Shown here in pieces: positions 1 to 5,963 of a DNA stretch of 8,076 bases; the first letter of the stretch is position 1; each line of letters starts with the position of its first letter. The stretch lies in assembly GCA_945903655.1 (NCBI GenBank), contig CAMDOY010000153.1:1-8076 (forward strand). The letters run 5' to 3'. A program made the translations under genes and the position numbers. Under the pieces are notes generated by a model. The model worked only from the letters and a program-made list of their open reading frames with translations, ran no database searches and was not told the DNA's origin. Source of the DNA: Rhizobium sp. Q54. Lineage in GTDB: Bacteria; Pseudomonadota; Alphaproteobacteria; Rhizobiales; Beijerinckiaceae.

Positions 1-2247
1 GCCCTGCGCGCGGCGCCGTTCCGCAGCGTTGAAGCGGCCGGCGTCATGGATTGGTCAGCGGCGGGCTTCGCCGCGCGCGGGCTGCGCCTGAAGGCGGATC
101 GCTCGGCCTTTGCGGGCACAGCCGTCTTCACCCGTCCGGTCGGCCCGGAGCCCGCCCGGCTCTTTGCGGATCTGACCTCCGAAGCGCTGGATCTTGATGG
201 CGTTCCCGACCTCTCTGGCCTTGGCGCCGCCCTGACGCAGGCGGAGCTGGCTTTTTCGCTCGACGCCCGCGCCATCCGGGTCGCGCGCTTCGGCGAGGGG
301 CTGATCGATGCGGGGCGCATAAGGGCCAAGCTCGCCCAGAACGCCTCGGGGCTGCATCTGGAAACCCTCTCCATCTCCGGCCTTGGCGGGGCTGATGTCT
401 CCATCTCCGGCGATCTCGGCGCCAGGGAGGGCGCTTTTTCCGTGCGGGTCGAAGCCCAGCGCCTTGTTGATCTCGCAGCCTTCCTGCGCCGGGTGGCGCC
501 GGGGCCCATGGCCGATGGATTGGCGGCCCGCGCCGTGGCGCTGTCGCCCCTCGCGCTGACCCTGAACGTGCAAACCCAGCGCCCCGCTCCCGCCGCCCCT
601 CAGAATCTGGCGAGTCTCGCCTTTGACGCGACGGCCCGCGGCTCGCGCTGGCAGGCTTCGCTCAAACCCGAAGGGCCGGGAGGGCGCATCTCCGGTCGGG
701 TCTCGGTTGAAACCCGCGACGCCGCCATGCTGATCCGCCAGTTCGGCGCCGAGACCCTGCCCATCGCCGGGGCCGGGGGCGCCGCCTTGACGGCGAGCCT
801 CGCGGGCGCCCCGGAGGGGGGCTATGCGGTGGATGGGTCCGGGCTTCTGGCGGGGCTTGATCTGGGGTTCAAGGGCCAGCTCTCCGGCTCCCTTGTCGCG
901 CCGCGCGCCCTGGGCGAGTTGCGCGTGAAGACCGCTGACGCCGCGCCCCTCCTGCGGATGATCGGCTATGGCCCACCCGAGATCACCCAGACCTTGCCCC
1001 TTGAGGTCAGCGGCGCCCTTGGGCTGGCCGAGGGGCGGCTCTCTCTACGGGGGCTTTCCGGCGCCGCGATGGGCGTGCGCCTCAGCGGCGATCTGGAGGC
1101 GCGGCTGGGGCTGAGCCAACCTAAATTTTCAGGCGCGCTGGAGCTTGAACGGGCCAATTTGCCCGCCTTTGCGGCGCTTCTGCTGGGCCCATCGACCGCA
1201 GCGCGCGGCGGGCCCTTCTGGAGCGAGGCGCGGTTCGGGCCGGGGCTGGCCGAGTTGCCTGAGGCCGATCTTGCCATCAAGGCGGGGCAGGTGACCTTGC
1301 TTGAGGGCGTTTCCGCCTCCCGGGCGAGCCTGCGCCTGACCCTGGCGCCGGGCGTTCTGGCCTTCTCCGAGGTGATGGGCGTCCTGGGGCTCGGTCGCCT
1401 CGAGGGCCGGGCGTCCCTGCGGCGCGATGGGGCTACGGTCTCCCTGTCTGGCGCCGCCATAGTGAGCGGCCAGCCGCTCCCGGGGGCATGGGCCCAGGGC
1501 GAGTGGGGCGGCAAGATGGAGTTCACCGCCACCGGCGACACGCCCTCCGCCTTGATGGGCGGCCTGGCGGGCGCCGGGGAGTTCCAGTTGCGTGGCCTCG
1601 CCATACCCCAGACCGACCCCGGGGCTCCCGCCCGCGTCCTCGCGGAGGCCGAGTCTGGCAGTCTCTACATTTCCGAGAACGACTTCATGGGCGCCCTGCG
1701 CCGGGAGATCGTCAAGGGACCCCTCATCTTCGACGCGCCTGACGCCAAGGCGCAGATCGCGGACGGGGTGGTGCGCCTTCAGGCGCCGCAATTCAGCGCC
1801 GCCGTGGATCTGCGTCGCATGACCCTTGAGGCGCGGGCGCCCCTGCCGGTGGGCGCTTTACCGAAAAACTGGAGCGGGGCGGCGCCGCAAATCGCGGCGC
1901 TCTGGCGCGGGCCACTCGCCGCGCCCCTGCGCGATCTGGACGCCGGAACCTTCATCAATAGCCTGGCGGTGCGCGCCATCGCCCGCGAAAGCGCCCGCAT
2001 CGAGGCGCTGGAGGCGGATCTGCGCGAGCGCGCCCTCTTCGCCCGCCGCAAGCGGGGCTTCGATTTTCTCCATCAACGGGAGCGTGAGGTCGCCGCCTTC
2101 CTGGCGGAGCAGGCGCGGCTTGATGGCGAAAGACAGGAGCGTGAGGCTCAGGAGCGGGCGCGGCGCGAACGCGAACAGGCGGAGATCGAGAAGGGCGAGC
2201 TTGACAAGCTCATCCGTTCCCTGCCGCCGGAGCTTTCCCCTCGGTAA
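1..2247 (+). CDS. AsmA family envelope protein, 3' part (start lies before the window)
   Basis: The reading frame is already open at base 1 and runs 748 codons to TAA at 2245-2247. The first in-window ATG (46) is therefore internal, and the true start and N-terminal membrane anchor are missing. The protein has the long, low-complexity beta-rich texture of AsmA/TamB-like proteins: repeated Gly/Ala/Leu-rich stretches such as LSGLGAALTQAELAFSL and GLSGAAMGVRLSGDLEARLG, each built around 'L.G.l.a.l' units. The last 85 or so residues (about nt 1984 onward) change to a charged Arg/Glu-rich predicted coiled coil, as I remember for Rhizobiales AsmA-family C-termini. AsmA-like proteins are inner-membrane-anchored periplasmic proteins linked to outer-membrane assembly or phospholipid transport. 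The precise role here is inference. It is convergent with the minus-strand genes and overlaps the end of the ribbon-helix-helix gene by 38 bases. Confidence 0.8.
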   Translation, partial: ALRAAPFRSVEAAGVMDWSAAGFAARGLRLKADRSAFAGTAVFTRPVGPEPARLFADLTSEALDLDGVPDLSGLGAALTQAELAFSLDARAIRVARFGEGLIDAGRIRAKLAQNASGLHLETLSISGLGGADVSISGDLGAREGAFSVRVEAQRLVDLAAFLRRVAPGPMADGLAARAVALSPLALTLNVQTQRPAPAAPQNLASLAFDATARGSRWQASLKPEGPGGRISGRVSVETRDAAMLIRQFGAETLPIAGAGGAALTASLAGAPEGGYAVDGSGLLAGLDLGFKGQLSGSLVAPRALGELRVKTADAAPLLRMIGYGPPEITQTLPLEVSGALGLAEGRLSLRGLSGAAMGVRLSGDLEARLGLSQPKFSGALELERANLPAFAALLLGPSTAARGGPFWSEARFGPGLAELPEADLAIKAGQVTLLEGVSASRASLRLTLAPGVLAFSEVMGVLGLGRLEGRASLRRDGATVSLSGAAIVSGQPLPGAWAQGEWGGKMEFTATGDTPSALMGGLAGAGEFQLRGLAIPQTDPGAPARVLAEAESGSLYISENDFMGALRREIVKGPLIFDAPDAKAQIADGVVRLQAPQFSAAVDLRRMTLEARAPLPVGALPKNWSGAAPQIAALWRGPLAAPLRDLDAGTFINSLAVRAIARESARIEALEADLRERALFARRKRGFDFLHQREREVAAFLAEQARLDGERQEREAQERARREREQAEIEKGELDKLIRSLPPELSPR

Positions 2248-2497
2248 TCCAGCTCCTTGCGCACAGACGCTCCAGCACGAACACTCTGATGGCGGAGGAG
2301 AGATTGGCCTCCCCCCGGGTGGCGTCGATCTGCGCGACGAGGCTGGCGAGCGACCTATGATCTGCGGCGGCGATGGTCTTCAGGCCCTTCCAGAAGGCGT
2401 CTTCCAGGGAGATCGAGGTGCGGTGCCCGGCGATGACGAGCGAGTGTTTGGCGATTTTCGTGGAGAACGCGGTGACCTCTTCGGGCGCATCAGTCAT
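2210..2497 (-). CDS. Ribbon-helix-helix domain protein (RHH_4 type)
   Basis: A 95-residue protein when started at the ATG at 2497. The core reads HSLVIAGHRTSISLEDAFWK, then GLKTIAAADHRSLASLVAQI, and ends NLSSAIRVFVLERL. This is the alphaproteobacterial RHH_4 pattern: a short beta strand with GHRTSI, an 'E..FW..L..IA' helix, then a helix ending in 'SSA.RVFVL'. RHH proteins normally dimerise and bind DNA through the beta strand, but the target is unknown. An alternative ATG at 2533 would add 12 residues (MGETQPNQTPPK) that look non-conserved. I prefer 2497 because the sequence ATGACTGA there overlaps the stop of the upstream DUF4169 gene by 8 bases, suggesting translational coupling. Neither start has a good Shine-Dalgarno. 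The last 38 bases are antisense to the end of the AsmA-family gene. Confidence 0.85.
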   Translation of the reverse strand: MTDAPEEVTAFSTKIAKHSLVIAGHRTSISLEDAFWKGLKTIAAADHRSLASLVAQIDATRGEANLSSAIRVFVLERLCARSWITEGKAPAAGNG

Positions 2498-2702
2498 CTT
2501 TGGCGGCGTCTGGTTTGGCTGGGTCTCGCCCATCGAGTTGATGGGCGTCGAGGCGCTGGCGCTCCTTGGTTTGAGCCGCCTCCGTCATCTCGCGCTCGGC
2601 TTTTGTGCGACCGAAGGCGAGCCGGTTCGCCTCAGCCTTGCGCTCGGCTTGCTTGCGCTCCTGCGCCTTGCGGAATTGCCGTAAATTGATGATCTCGCCC
2701 AT
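2490..2702 (-). CDS. DUF4169 family small protein
   Basis: A 70-residue highly charged protein that starts MGEIINLRQFRKAQERK and continues with NRLAFGRTKAEREMTEA. The 'EIINLRQ.RK' opening and 'FGRTKAE' motif are those of DUF4169, a small alphaproteobacterial family of unknown function. The start at 2702 is chosen over the GTG at 2717 because GGGAG lies 8 bases upstream of the ATG, and because the family motif begins right after it. The protein is mostly helical and Lys/Arg/Glu/Ala-rich, with no membrane segment or signal peptide. It begins 81 bases after the end of sspB and overlaps the RHH gene by 8 bases, so the three are probably one transcription unit. Its repeated neighbours (SspB, RHH_4) are the only hint about its job. 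Confidence 0.85.
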   Translation of the reverse strand: MGEIINLRQFRKAQERKQAERKAEANRLAFGRTKAEREMTEAAQTKERQRLDAHQLDGRDPAKPDAAKDD

Positions 2703-2755
2703 GACCAGATCTCCCACGCACGCCCCCTCACGCGGCCAGCATAGGTCCTTTTGCA

Positions 2756-2771
2756 GCGCTTGCGCCAGCGC
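2756..2771 (-). repeat. Small inverted repeat between sspB and DUF4169
   Basis: A perfect 5-bp stem (GCGCT/AGCGC) with a 6-base loop begins 12 bases after the sspB stop codon. No T-run follows, only TGCAAAAGG, so it is at best a weak attenuator or an mRNA 3'-end stabiliser that lets transcription continue into DUF4169. It could be chance in such GC-rich DNA. Confidence 0.25.
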
Positions 2772-2783
2772 AGATGTGGGGCT

Positions 2784-3398
2784 TCAGGTCTTTTTGCGGA
2801 AGGCGTCGATGGAGATCACCTTCTGGTCGCCGCTCTCCACGGGCGTTGCGGCGGGAACGGGGGCGCTCTTCTCGGACTTGCCCTCCGCCTTGCCCTTGGG
2901 CCGGGCGGTCGGGGCCACTTCCACCGGTTCGGAGCCTGCGCCGCGCGGCGCCTTCTCGGAACGGGCTGTAGCCTTTGGCGCCGGGAGCGCGGTGGGGCGG
3001 GGCGCTGGCTCGGTGTCGTTCGCGCCTTCTTCGGGCTCGATGTCCTGCAGCTCAAACTTGAGGCCAAATTCCACGGAGGGGTCGAAGAACCCGGACAGGG
3101 CCTCCCAGGGAACGCTCAGGCGCTCCGGCACATTCGAAAAGGACAGGCCAACCTCGAAGCCGAATTCCGTGACGTTCAGGTCCCAGAATTGATGCTGGAG
3201 GATGATGGTGATCTCTTTGGGGAACCGTTCCTTGGTGCGCGGCGAGATCTGAACGCCCGGCGCATCGGTGCGGAAGGTGATGAAGAAGTGATGCTCGCCG
3301 GGAAGCCCGTCGCGAGCGGCGTCGCCCAGAACCTTGCGCACAACGCTCCGCAGGGCTTCCTGAACGAGAAGATCGTAGCGGATGATATCGGTCGGCAT
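2784..3398 (-). CDS. sspB: SspB, adaptor that delivers ssrA-tagged proteins to ClpXP
   Basis: A 204-residue protein. Residues 1 to about 120 form the SspB fold: MPTDIIRYDLLVQEALRSVV at the N-terminus, then HHFFITFRTDAPGV, FPKEITIILQHQFWDL and FEVGLSFSNVPERLSVPWEA. The middle (about 121-188) is a Pro/Ala/Lys/Glu-rich linker without hydrophobic core, typical of a flexible tether. The C-terminus, KVISIDAFRKKT, resembles the short ClpX-docking tail that alphaproteobacterial SspB proteins carry. In the family, the dimeric domain binds part of the ssrA degron and the tail contacts the ClpX N-domain. The tag it should read is encoded by the ssrA gene immediately upstream. Only 23 bases separate the ATG from the T-run of the ssrA terminator, and the Shine-Dalgarno is weak (GGAG, 12 bases away), so expression may need read-through or a promoter buried in ssrA. 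Confidence 0.93.
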   Translation of the reverse strand: MPTDIIRYDLLVQEALRSVVRKVLGDAARDGLPGEHHFFITFRTDAPGVQISPRTKERFPKEITIILQHQFWDLNVTEFGFEVGLSFSNVPERLSVPWEALSGFFDPSVEFGLKFELQDIEPEEGANDTEPAPRPTALPAPKATARSEKAPRGAGSEPVEVAPTARPKGKAEGKSEKSAPVPAATPVESGDQKVISIDAFRKKT

Positions 3399-3421
3399 GC
3401 GCGGATGAAGCTCCGTCTCAG

Positions 3422-3454
3422 AAAAAGTGGAGGCTTCTGTTGCCAGGCGCCTCC
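3422..3454 (-). terminator. Intrinsic terminator of ssrA
   Basis: On the minus strand GGAGGC and GCCTCC form a perfect 6-bp stem around a 14-base loop, followed by AC and five T (T-run at 3422-3426). It sits just after the end of the tmRNA coding piece and 23 bases before the sspB start. It is the only hairpin plus T-run I found in the window. Confidence 0.65.
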
Positions 3455-3510
3455 GGGCCCCGCCTAAAAGTGCTACCCCTTAGGACTTTGATTTCGGTAC
3501 TGGCACAGCA

Positions 3511-3549
3511 TTACGCTGCGACGGCCACCGGAGCATAGTTGTCATTGGC
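3511..3549 (-). other. tmRNA tag reading frame (ANDNYAPVAVAA, stop)
   Basis: Thirteen codons from the resume codon GCC (3549-3547) to TAA (3513-3511) encode ANDNYAPVAVAA. This has the 'ANDN(Y/F)A' opening of alphaproteobacterial tags and an Ala-Ala end of the kind ClpX recognises. It is appended to proteins on stalled ribosomes. Confidence 0.93.
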
Positions 3550-3658
3550 AACTACAAGTTTGACCCGATAACGGTGGTATCATGCCGGGCAAAAGCGCAC
3601 CCTTTACACCCCCCGTCGAACCTATTTCGCCCCCCCGGAGCCCGCCTTGACGGGCTTG

Positions 3659-3740
3659 GGTGGAGGCGCCGGGTACCGCCCCCGGGTCCGAAAGGCTTAT
3701 TCCGATAGCTGTTTATCGCCATATTCCCCTTGCGGGGACA
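3659..3740 (-). other. tmRNA acceptor piece (3' half of the tRNA-like domain, encoded first)
   Basis: From the inferred transcription start (about 3740) the RNA forms a hairpin with a CCCC/GGGG stem and GCAA tetraloop (about 3727-3738), then the P2 strand CCTTT, the T-arm, the acceptor strand CGCCTCC and discriminator A (3661). Two points are unusual against an ordinary tRNA. The 7-base T-loop is GGCGGTA rather than TTCRANY, and the bases after the discriminator are CCCA rather than CCA, so the mature CCA end must be completed after trimming. The 5' limit is inferred from the promoter candidate. Confidence 0.7.
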
Positions 3741-3746
3741 GTTTGA

Positions 3747-3774
3747 ATATAGGCGGGTGCGGTCCGCTTTGAAA
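3747..3774 (-). promoter_or_regulatory. Candidate ssrA promoter
   Basis: On the minus strand CTATAT (3752-3747) matches the alphaproteobacterial housekeeping -10. TTTCAA (3774-3769) lies 16 bases upstream as a weak -35. Start would fall near 3740, at the first base of the acceptor-piece hairpin, which fits the RNA boundaries. Confidence 0.45.
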
Positions 3775-3812
3775 GTGCCCCTTGCGCCACGGGGCCGTCT
3801 TTTTCACCCAAG

Positions 3813-3838
3813 GGGCGATTTCCCGGGGGAAACCGCCC
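3813..3838 (-). terminator. Strong hairpin ending the monooxygenase transcript
   Basis: Nine bases after the stop codon of the flavin monooxygenase, the arms GGGCGGTTTCCC and GGGAAATCGCCC form a 12-bp stem. The one non-Watson-Crick position is G-U in the minus-strand RNA but would be A-C in plus-strand RNA, which favours function on the minus strand. No T-run follows, so it may terminate poorly by itself or protect the 3' end. It also insulates ssrA from the upstream operon. Confidence 0.5.
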
Positions 3839-3847
3839 ATGAGGGGG

Positions 3848-4894
3848 TCACAGATGCGCGATCTTGGGCATGACCTCGGTCGAGAAGAGCTGCAGGGAGC
3901 GCAGGCTGTCGTCGAAGGAGAGGTTTCCGAACATCATGTAGGCGAGGAGATAGTTGGTCCCCAGCTCGCCCGCCTGCTCGGTCAGTTTCGCCACGACCGT
4001 CTCGGGCGAGCCCGCGATGGCCATGCCATTGACCTCGCAGCTCTCGAAATCGATGCCGCGATGGACATTGAGCCGCCCTGAGAGCTCGGTGGAGCCGTTG
4101 AGGTTGCGGATGTAGTTGAGGCTCGCCAGATGGTGCTCGAAGGCGGGCTTCATGATGCGGCGGGCCTCCTCGTCCGTATCCGCCACCACGATATGGCGCA
4201 GCTGGCCGATGGCCGCCCCGCCGGGGAATTCGGCCTTGTGCTGGGCCGGGCCGCCGCGCTTCTCCAGCGCCGCCTTGTAATGGGCGATGTTCGCCTTGGC
4301 GTGGGCCGTGCCGCCATTGGCGGTGAAATGCATGCCCTGCTCGCCCGCCCAGGTGGCGCCGATCTCGTTCGAGGAGCCATACCAGAAGGCCGGATAGGGC
4401 CGCTGCAGGGGGCGCAGGGCCATGGGCACGTCGGTATATTTGTAATAGGGGCCGTCGTGGTTGAGCTTGTCGGTGGTCAGGCCCTTCACCAGGCACTCAT
4501 AGGCGTCGAAGAAGATGTTGCGGGAATCCGCGTGATCGACCTTGTGGTAGTTCAGCTCGAAGGGCGACACGCCCCGGCCCACGCCCACCTCCATGCGCCC
4601 GCGCGAGAGGTGATCGAGCATGGCGATCTCCTCGATGAGGCGCAGGGGCGAATAGAGCGGCAGCAGATAGCACAGGGGCCCGAAGCGCAGGCGCTTGGTG
4701 ATCCGCGCCAGCGCGCCGAGATAGACGCCGGGCACCGGCACCATGTTGAGCGGCGTACAATGATGCTCGGCCACATGCAGGCAGTAGAAACCGGCCTCGT
4801 CGGCGAGTTGGGCGAAGCGCAGGCGCTCGTCAAAGATGGTGGCGAGAGAACGGTCGCCTGTTTGCTCGACGTGATCGAAAAGTCCGACTTTCAT
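3848..4894 (-). CDS. Luciferase-like (LLM class) flavin-dependent monooxygenase
   Basis: A 348-residue cytoplasmic protein with the bacterial luciferase TIM-barrel pattern. It opens MKVGLFDHVEQTG, has VAEHH at 41-45, the strand-rich RLRFGPLCYLLPLYSPLRLI at 68-87 and the family signature LDHLSRGRMEVGVGRG at 93-108. PAFWYGSS at 168-175 and GMAIAGSPETVV near the C-terminus are also typical of the family. Members use reduced FMN supplied by a separate reductase plus O2 to oxidise small organic substrates such as sulfonates, aminocarboxylates or ketones; none of these is specified by the sequence. Length is usual for the family. The start has a good Shine-Dalgarno (GGAGG, 4 bases from ATG). It follows the dioxygenase gene by 84 bases in the same direction, so the two are probably co-transcribed. 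No flavin reductase gene is in the window. Confidence 0.92.
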   Translation of the reverse strand: MKVGLFDHVEQTGDRSLATIFDERLRFAQLADEAGFYCLHVAEHHCTPLNMVPVPGVYLGALARITKRLRFGPLCYLLPLYSPLRLIEEIAMLDHLSRGRMEVGVGRGVSPFELNYHKVDHADSRNIFFDAYECLVKGLTTDKLNHDGPYYKYTDVPMALRPLQRPYPAFWYGSSNEIGATWAGEQGMHFTANGGTAHAKANIAHYKAALEKRGGPAQHKAEFPGGAAIGQLRHIVVADTDEEARRIMKPAFEHHLASLNYIRNLNGSTELSGRLNVHRGIDFESCEVNGMAIAGSPETVVAKLTEQAGELGTNYLLAYMMFGNLSFDDSLRSLQLFSTEVMPKIAHL

Positions 4895-4928
4895 GCTTCC
4901 TCCGGTTCTGATGTCTGAGGCCTTCTAG

Positions 4929-4959
4929 CCGGATCTGCTTGAATATCCAATCAAGCCGG
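4929..4959 (-). repeat. Hairpin in the gap between the dioxygenase and monooxygenase genes
   Basis: CTTGA and TCAAG form a stem with an 8-base loop, flanked by CCGG on both sides that can extend the pairing across a 5-base bulge. It lies in the 84-base intercistronic gap, with no T-run after it. It may set the relative amounts of the two messages; chance is not excluded. Confidence 0.35.
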
Positions 4960-4978
4960 AGGCGAAGGGCGATATTGC

Positions 4979-5800
4979 CTATGGGATCGGCGGTTGATCG
5001 TCGCCGATGGTCACCCGCTTCATCAGGCGCCGCTCGGTCTCCGAGAAATCCGTGCGGGCGTGCATGGTGGCGCGATTGTCCCAGACTACGATGTCGCCCA
5101 CTTTCCACTGGTGGGCGTAGACGAAGCGCGGGTCCTCCGCATGGTCGCAGAGCTCGTCGATCAATTTGCGGCTTTCATCGGGGTCCATGCCCTCGATATG
5201 GTCGGTCATGAGGCGGCAGACATAGAGGGATTTCTCGCCGGTCTGGGGAATGGTGCGGGCCACCGGATGCACGCATTGGGGCCCGGCGTTGTCGCGCATG
5301 TCCGGCGCCGTCGCCCCGTAGGTGAAGCGGTTGAGCGCGGTCTTGCCCACAAGCTTTTGCTTGGTCTCCTCCGGCAGGGTCGCATAGGCCAGCACCATGT
5401 TGGAGAAGAGCGTATCGCCGCCCTCCTTGGGGATTTCGATGGCCATGAGGGCGGCGGCCCGGCAGGGCTGCTTCTGGTGGATGCGGTCGAAATGGAAGGA
5501 CATTTCCCCATCGGGCAATTGCCCCATGGGCTTGCCGTCCTCGCGGATGTTGGAGATCACCATGATGTCGTCGCGGCCCGAGAGGGGCGAGATGAAGCGC
5601 GACTTTTCGATAGGTCCCAGGCATTTGCCGAATTCCACCAGTTCGGCGTCGGTGAGGTGCTGGTCGTGCAGCACGAGAATGTGATGCTTGAGGAAAGCGT
5701 CGAAAATGGTCTTCGAATCCTCTGGCGTGATGTTGCGCGCATCAAGGCCGATGATCTCGGCGCCGAGCGGCGCATCCAGCGGCTTTACGGTGATGGCCAT
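4979..5800 (-). CDS. TauD/TfdA family Fe(II)/2-oxoglutarate-dependent dioxygenase
   Basis: A 273-residue protein with all active-site residues of the family in the right spacing. The iron-binding H103-x-D105 lies in FHFDRIHQ and the distal His is H247 in WDNRATMHA. The 2-oxoglutarate contacts are T130 (GGDTLF), R258 and R262. H247+11 and +15 reproduce the TauD His255/Arg266/Arg270 spacing, and the HxD-to-Thr distance is also that of TauD. The enzyme should couple decarboxylation of 2-oxoglutarate to hydroxylation of a substrate, which in this family often ends in C-S or C-O cleavage (taurine, phenoxyacetates); the substrate here is unknown. An upstream extension of 55 residues is open, but I choose ATG 5800 because GGGGAG lies 6 bases before it and the family homology begins there. 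It is first gene of a likely operon with the flavin monooxygenase and is divergent from the TctC-type receptor. Confidence 0.93.
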   Translation of the reverse strand: MAITVKPLDAPLGAEIIGLDARNITPEDSKTIFDAFLKHHILVLHDQHLTDAELVEFGKCLGPIEKSRFISPLSGRDDIMVISNIREDGKPMGQLPDGEMSFHFDRIHQKQPCRAAALMAIEIPKEGGDTLFSNMVLAYATLPEETKQKLVGKTALNRFTYGATAPDMRDNAGPQCVHPVARTIPQTGEKSLYVCRLMTDHIEGMDPDESRKLIDELCDHAEDPRFVYAHQWKVGDIVVWDNRATMHARTDFSETERRLMKRVTIGDDQPPIP

Positions 5801-5820
5801 CGTTTGCTCCCCTGCACATT

Positions 5821-5842
5821 GCGCCCCTTTGTGACAGGGCGC
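5821..5842 (-). promoter_or_regulatory. Inverted repeat in the dioxygenase leader (possible operator or 5' UTR hairpin)
   Basis: GCGCCC and GGGCGC form a perfect 6-bp inverted repeat around a loop containing TGTCACA, itself near-palindromic. It lies between the candidate -10 and the Shine-Dalgarno of the dioxygenase gene, where a repressor or an RNA hairpin could act. No regulator gene is in the window. Confidence 0.35.
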
Positions 5843-5850
5843 CCAAGACA

Positions 5851-5879
5851 ATGTAGAGGATTGCATGGCCCATCGCCAA
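5851..5879 (-). promoter_or_regulatory. Candidate promoter of the dioxygenase-monooxygenase operon
   Basis: On the minus strand TTGGCG (5879-5874) and CTACAT (5856-5851) are separated by 17 bases, a fair sigma-70-type match for alphaproteobacteria. Transcription would start near 5844 and give a leader of about 44 bases. Confidence 0.4.
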
Positions 5880-5900
5880 GGGGGTTTGGTGGGAAGACGG

Positions 5901-5911
5901 GCGCCAGGCGC
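5901..5911. promoter_or_regulatory. Perfect 11-base palindrome in the divergent promoter region
   Basis: GCGCCAGGCGC is a perfect palindrome around a central A. It lies directly before a weak plus-strand promoter candidate (TTGCCT 5912-5917, 16 bases, CAAAAT 5934-5939) for the TctC-type gene. It could be an operator shared by the divergent genes, but short GC palindromes arise easily here. Confidence 0.25.
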
Positions 5912-5963
5912 TTGCCTTCGCCGCCATTCCCCGCAAAATGCGAATGGTGTTTGGGAGGTTGGC

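Larger units (their letters stand above)
3465..3740 (-). ncRNA. ssrA: Transfer-messenger RNA, circularly permuted two-piece form
   Basis: The gene fills the space between sspB and the monooxygenase gene. Read on the minus strand, the 3' (acceptor) piece comes first and the 5' (coding) piece second, the permuted order known from alphaproteobacteria. The coding piece begins at 3634 with GGGGGCGAAATAGGTTCGAC, the tmRNA 5' signature. Its first seven bases pair completely (one G-U) with CGCCTCC at 3668-3662 in the acceptor piece, rebuilding the tRNA-like acceptor stem. A 5-bp T-stem (CCGGG/CCCGG) precedes it. AAAGG in the coding piece can pair with CCTTT in the acceptor piece as helix P2. The tag frame reads ANDNYAPVAVAA and stop. 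GTGC(cag)TACC pairs with GGTAGCAC after the tag. A hairpin-forming spacer (GCCCG/CGGGC, about 3636-3658) lies between the pieces and would be cut out. The outer ends are estimates; the core is certain. Confidence 0.93.

Noticed and set aside
1129..1791. Minus-strand frame of 220 codons inside the AsmA-family gene
   Set aside because: It is a GC-rich shadow of the AsmA-family frame with no recognisable motif and low-complexity Arg/Gly/Ala composition.
1826..2689. Plus-strand frame of 287 codons over the AsmA end and the two small genes
   Set aside because: It overlaps three supported genes out of frame or antisense, and is Arg/Pro/Ser-rich with no domain.
2751..3467. Plus-strand frame of 238 codons opposite sspB
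   Set aside because: It is the complement of the SspB coding region and crosses the ssrA terminator. The minus-strand SspB motifs are unambiguous.
3630..3636. Run of seven C as a possible sequencing-error or slippage site
   Set aside because: On the minus strand it supplies the G-run at the tmRNA 5' end, where five G pair correctly in the acceptor stem and two belong to the removed spacer.
3455..3780. tRNA gene suggested by the T-arm-like and acceptor-like bases
   Set aside because: There is no anticodon arm. The acceptor strands are about 30 bases apart in permuted order and a tag frame follows, so it is tmRNA.
4130..4918. Long plus-strand open frame (262 codons) opposite the flavin monooxygenase
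   Set aside because: It is antisense to a gene with clear family motifs, has a His/Gly/Ala/Arg-rich sequence with no recognisable domain, and is a usual by-product of GC-rich codon use.
5865..5963. 33-residue N-terminal extension of the TctC-type receptor
   Set aside because: It would bury the signal peptide inside the protein. ATG 5964 has GGGAGG in front.
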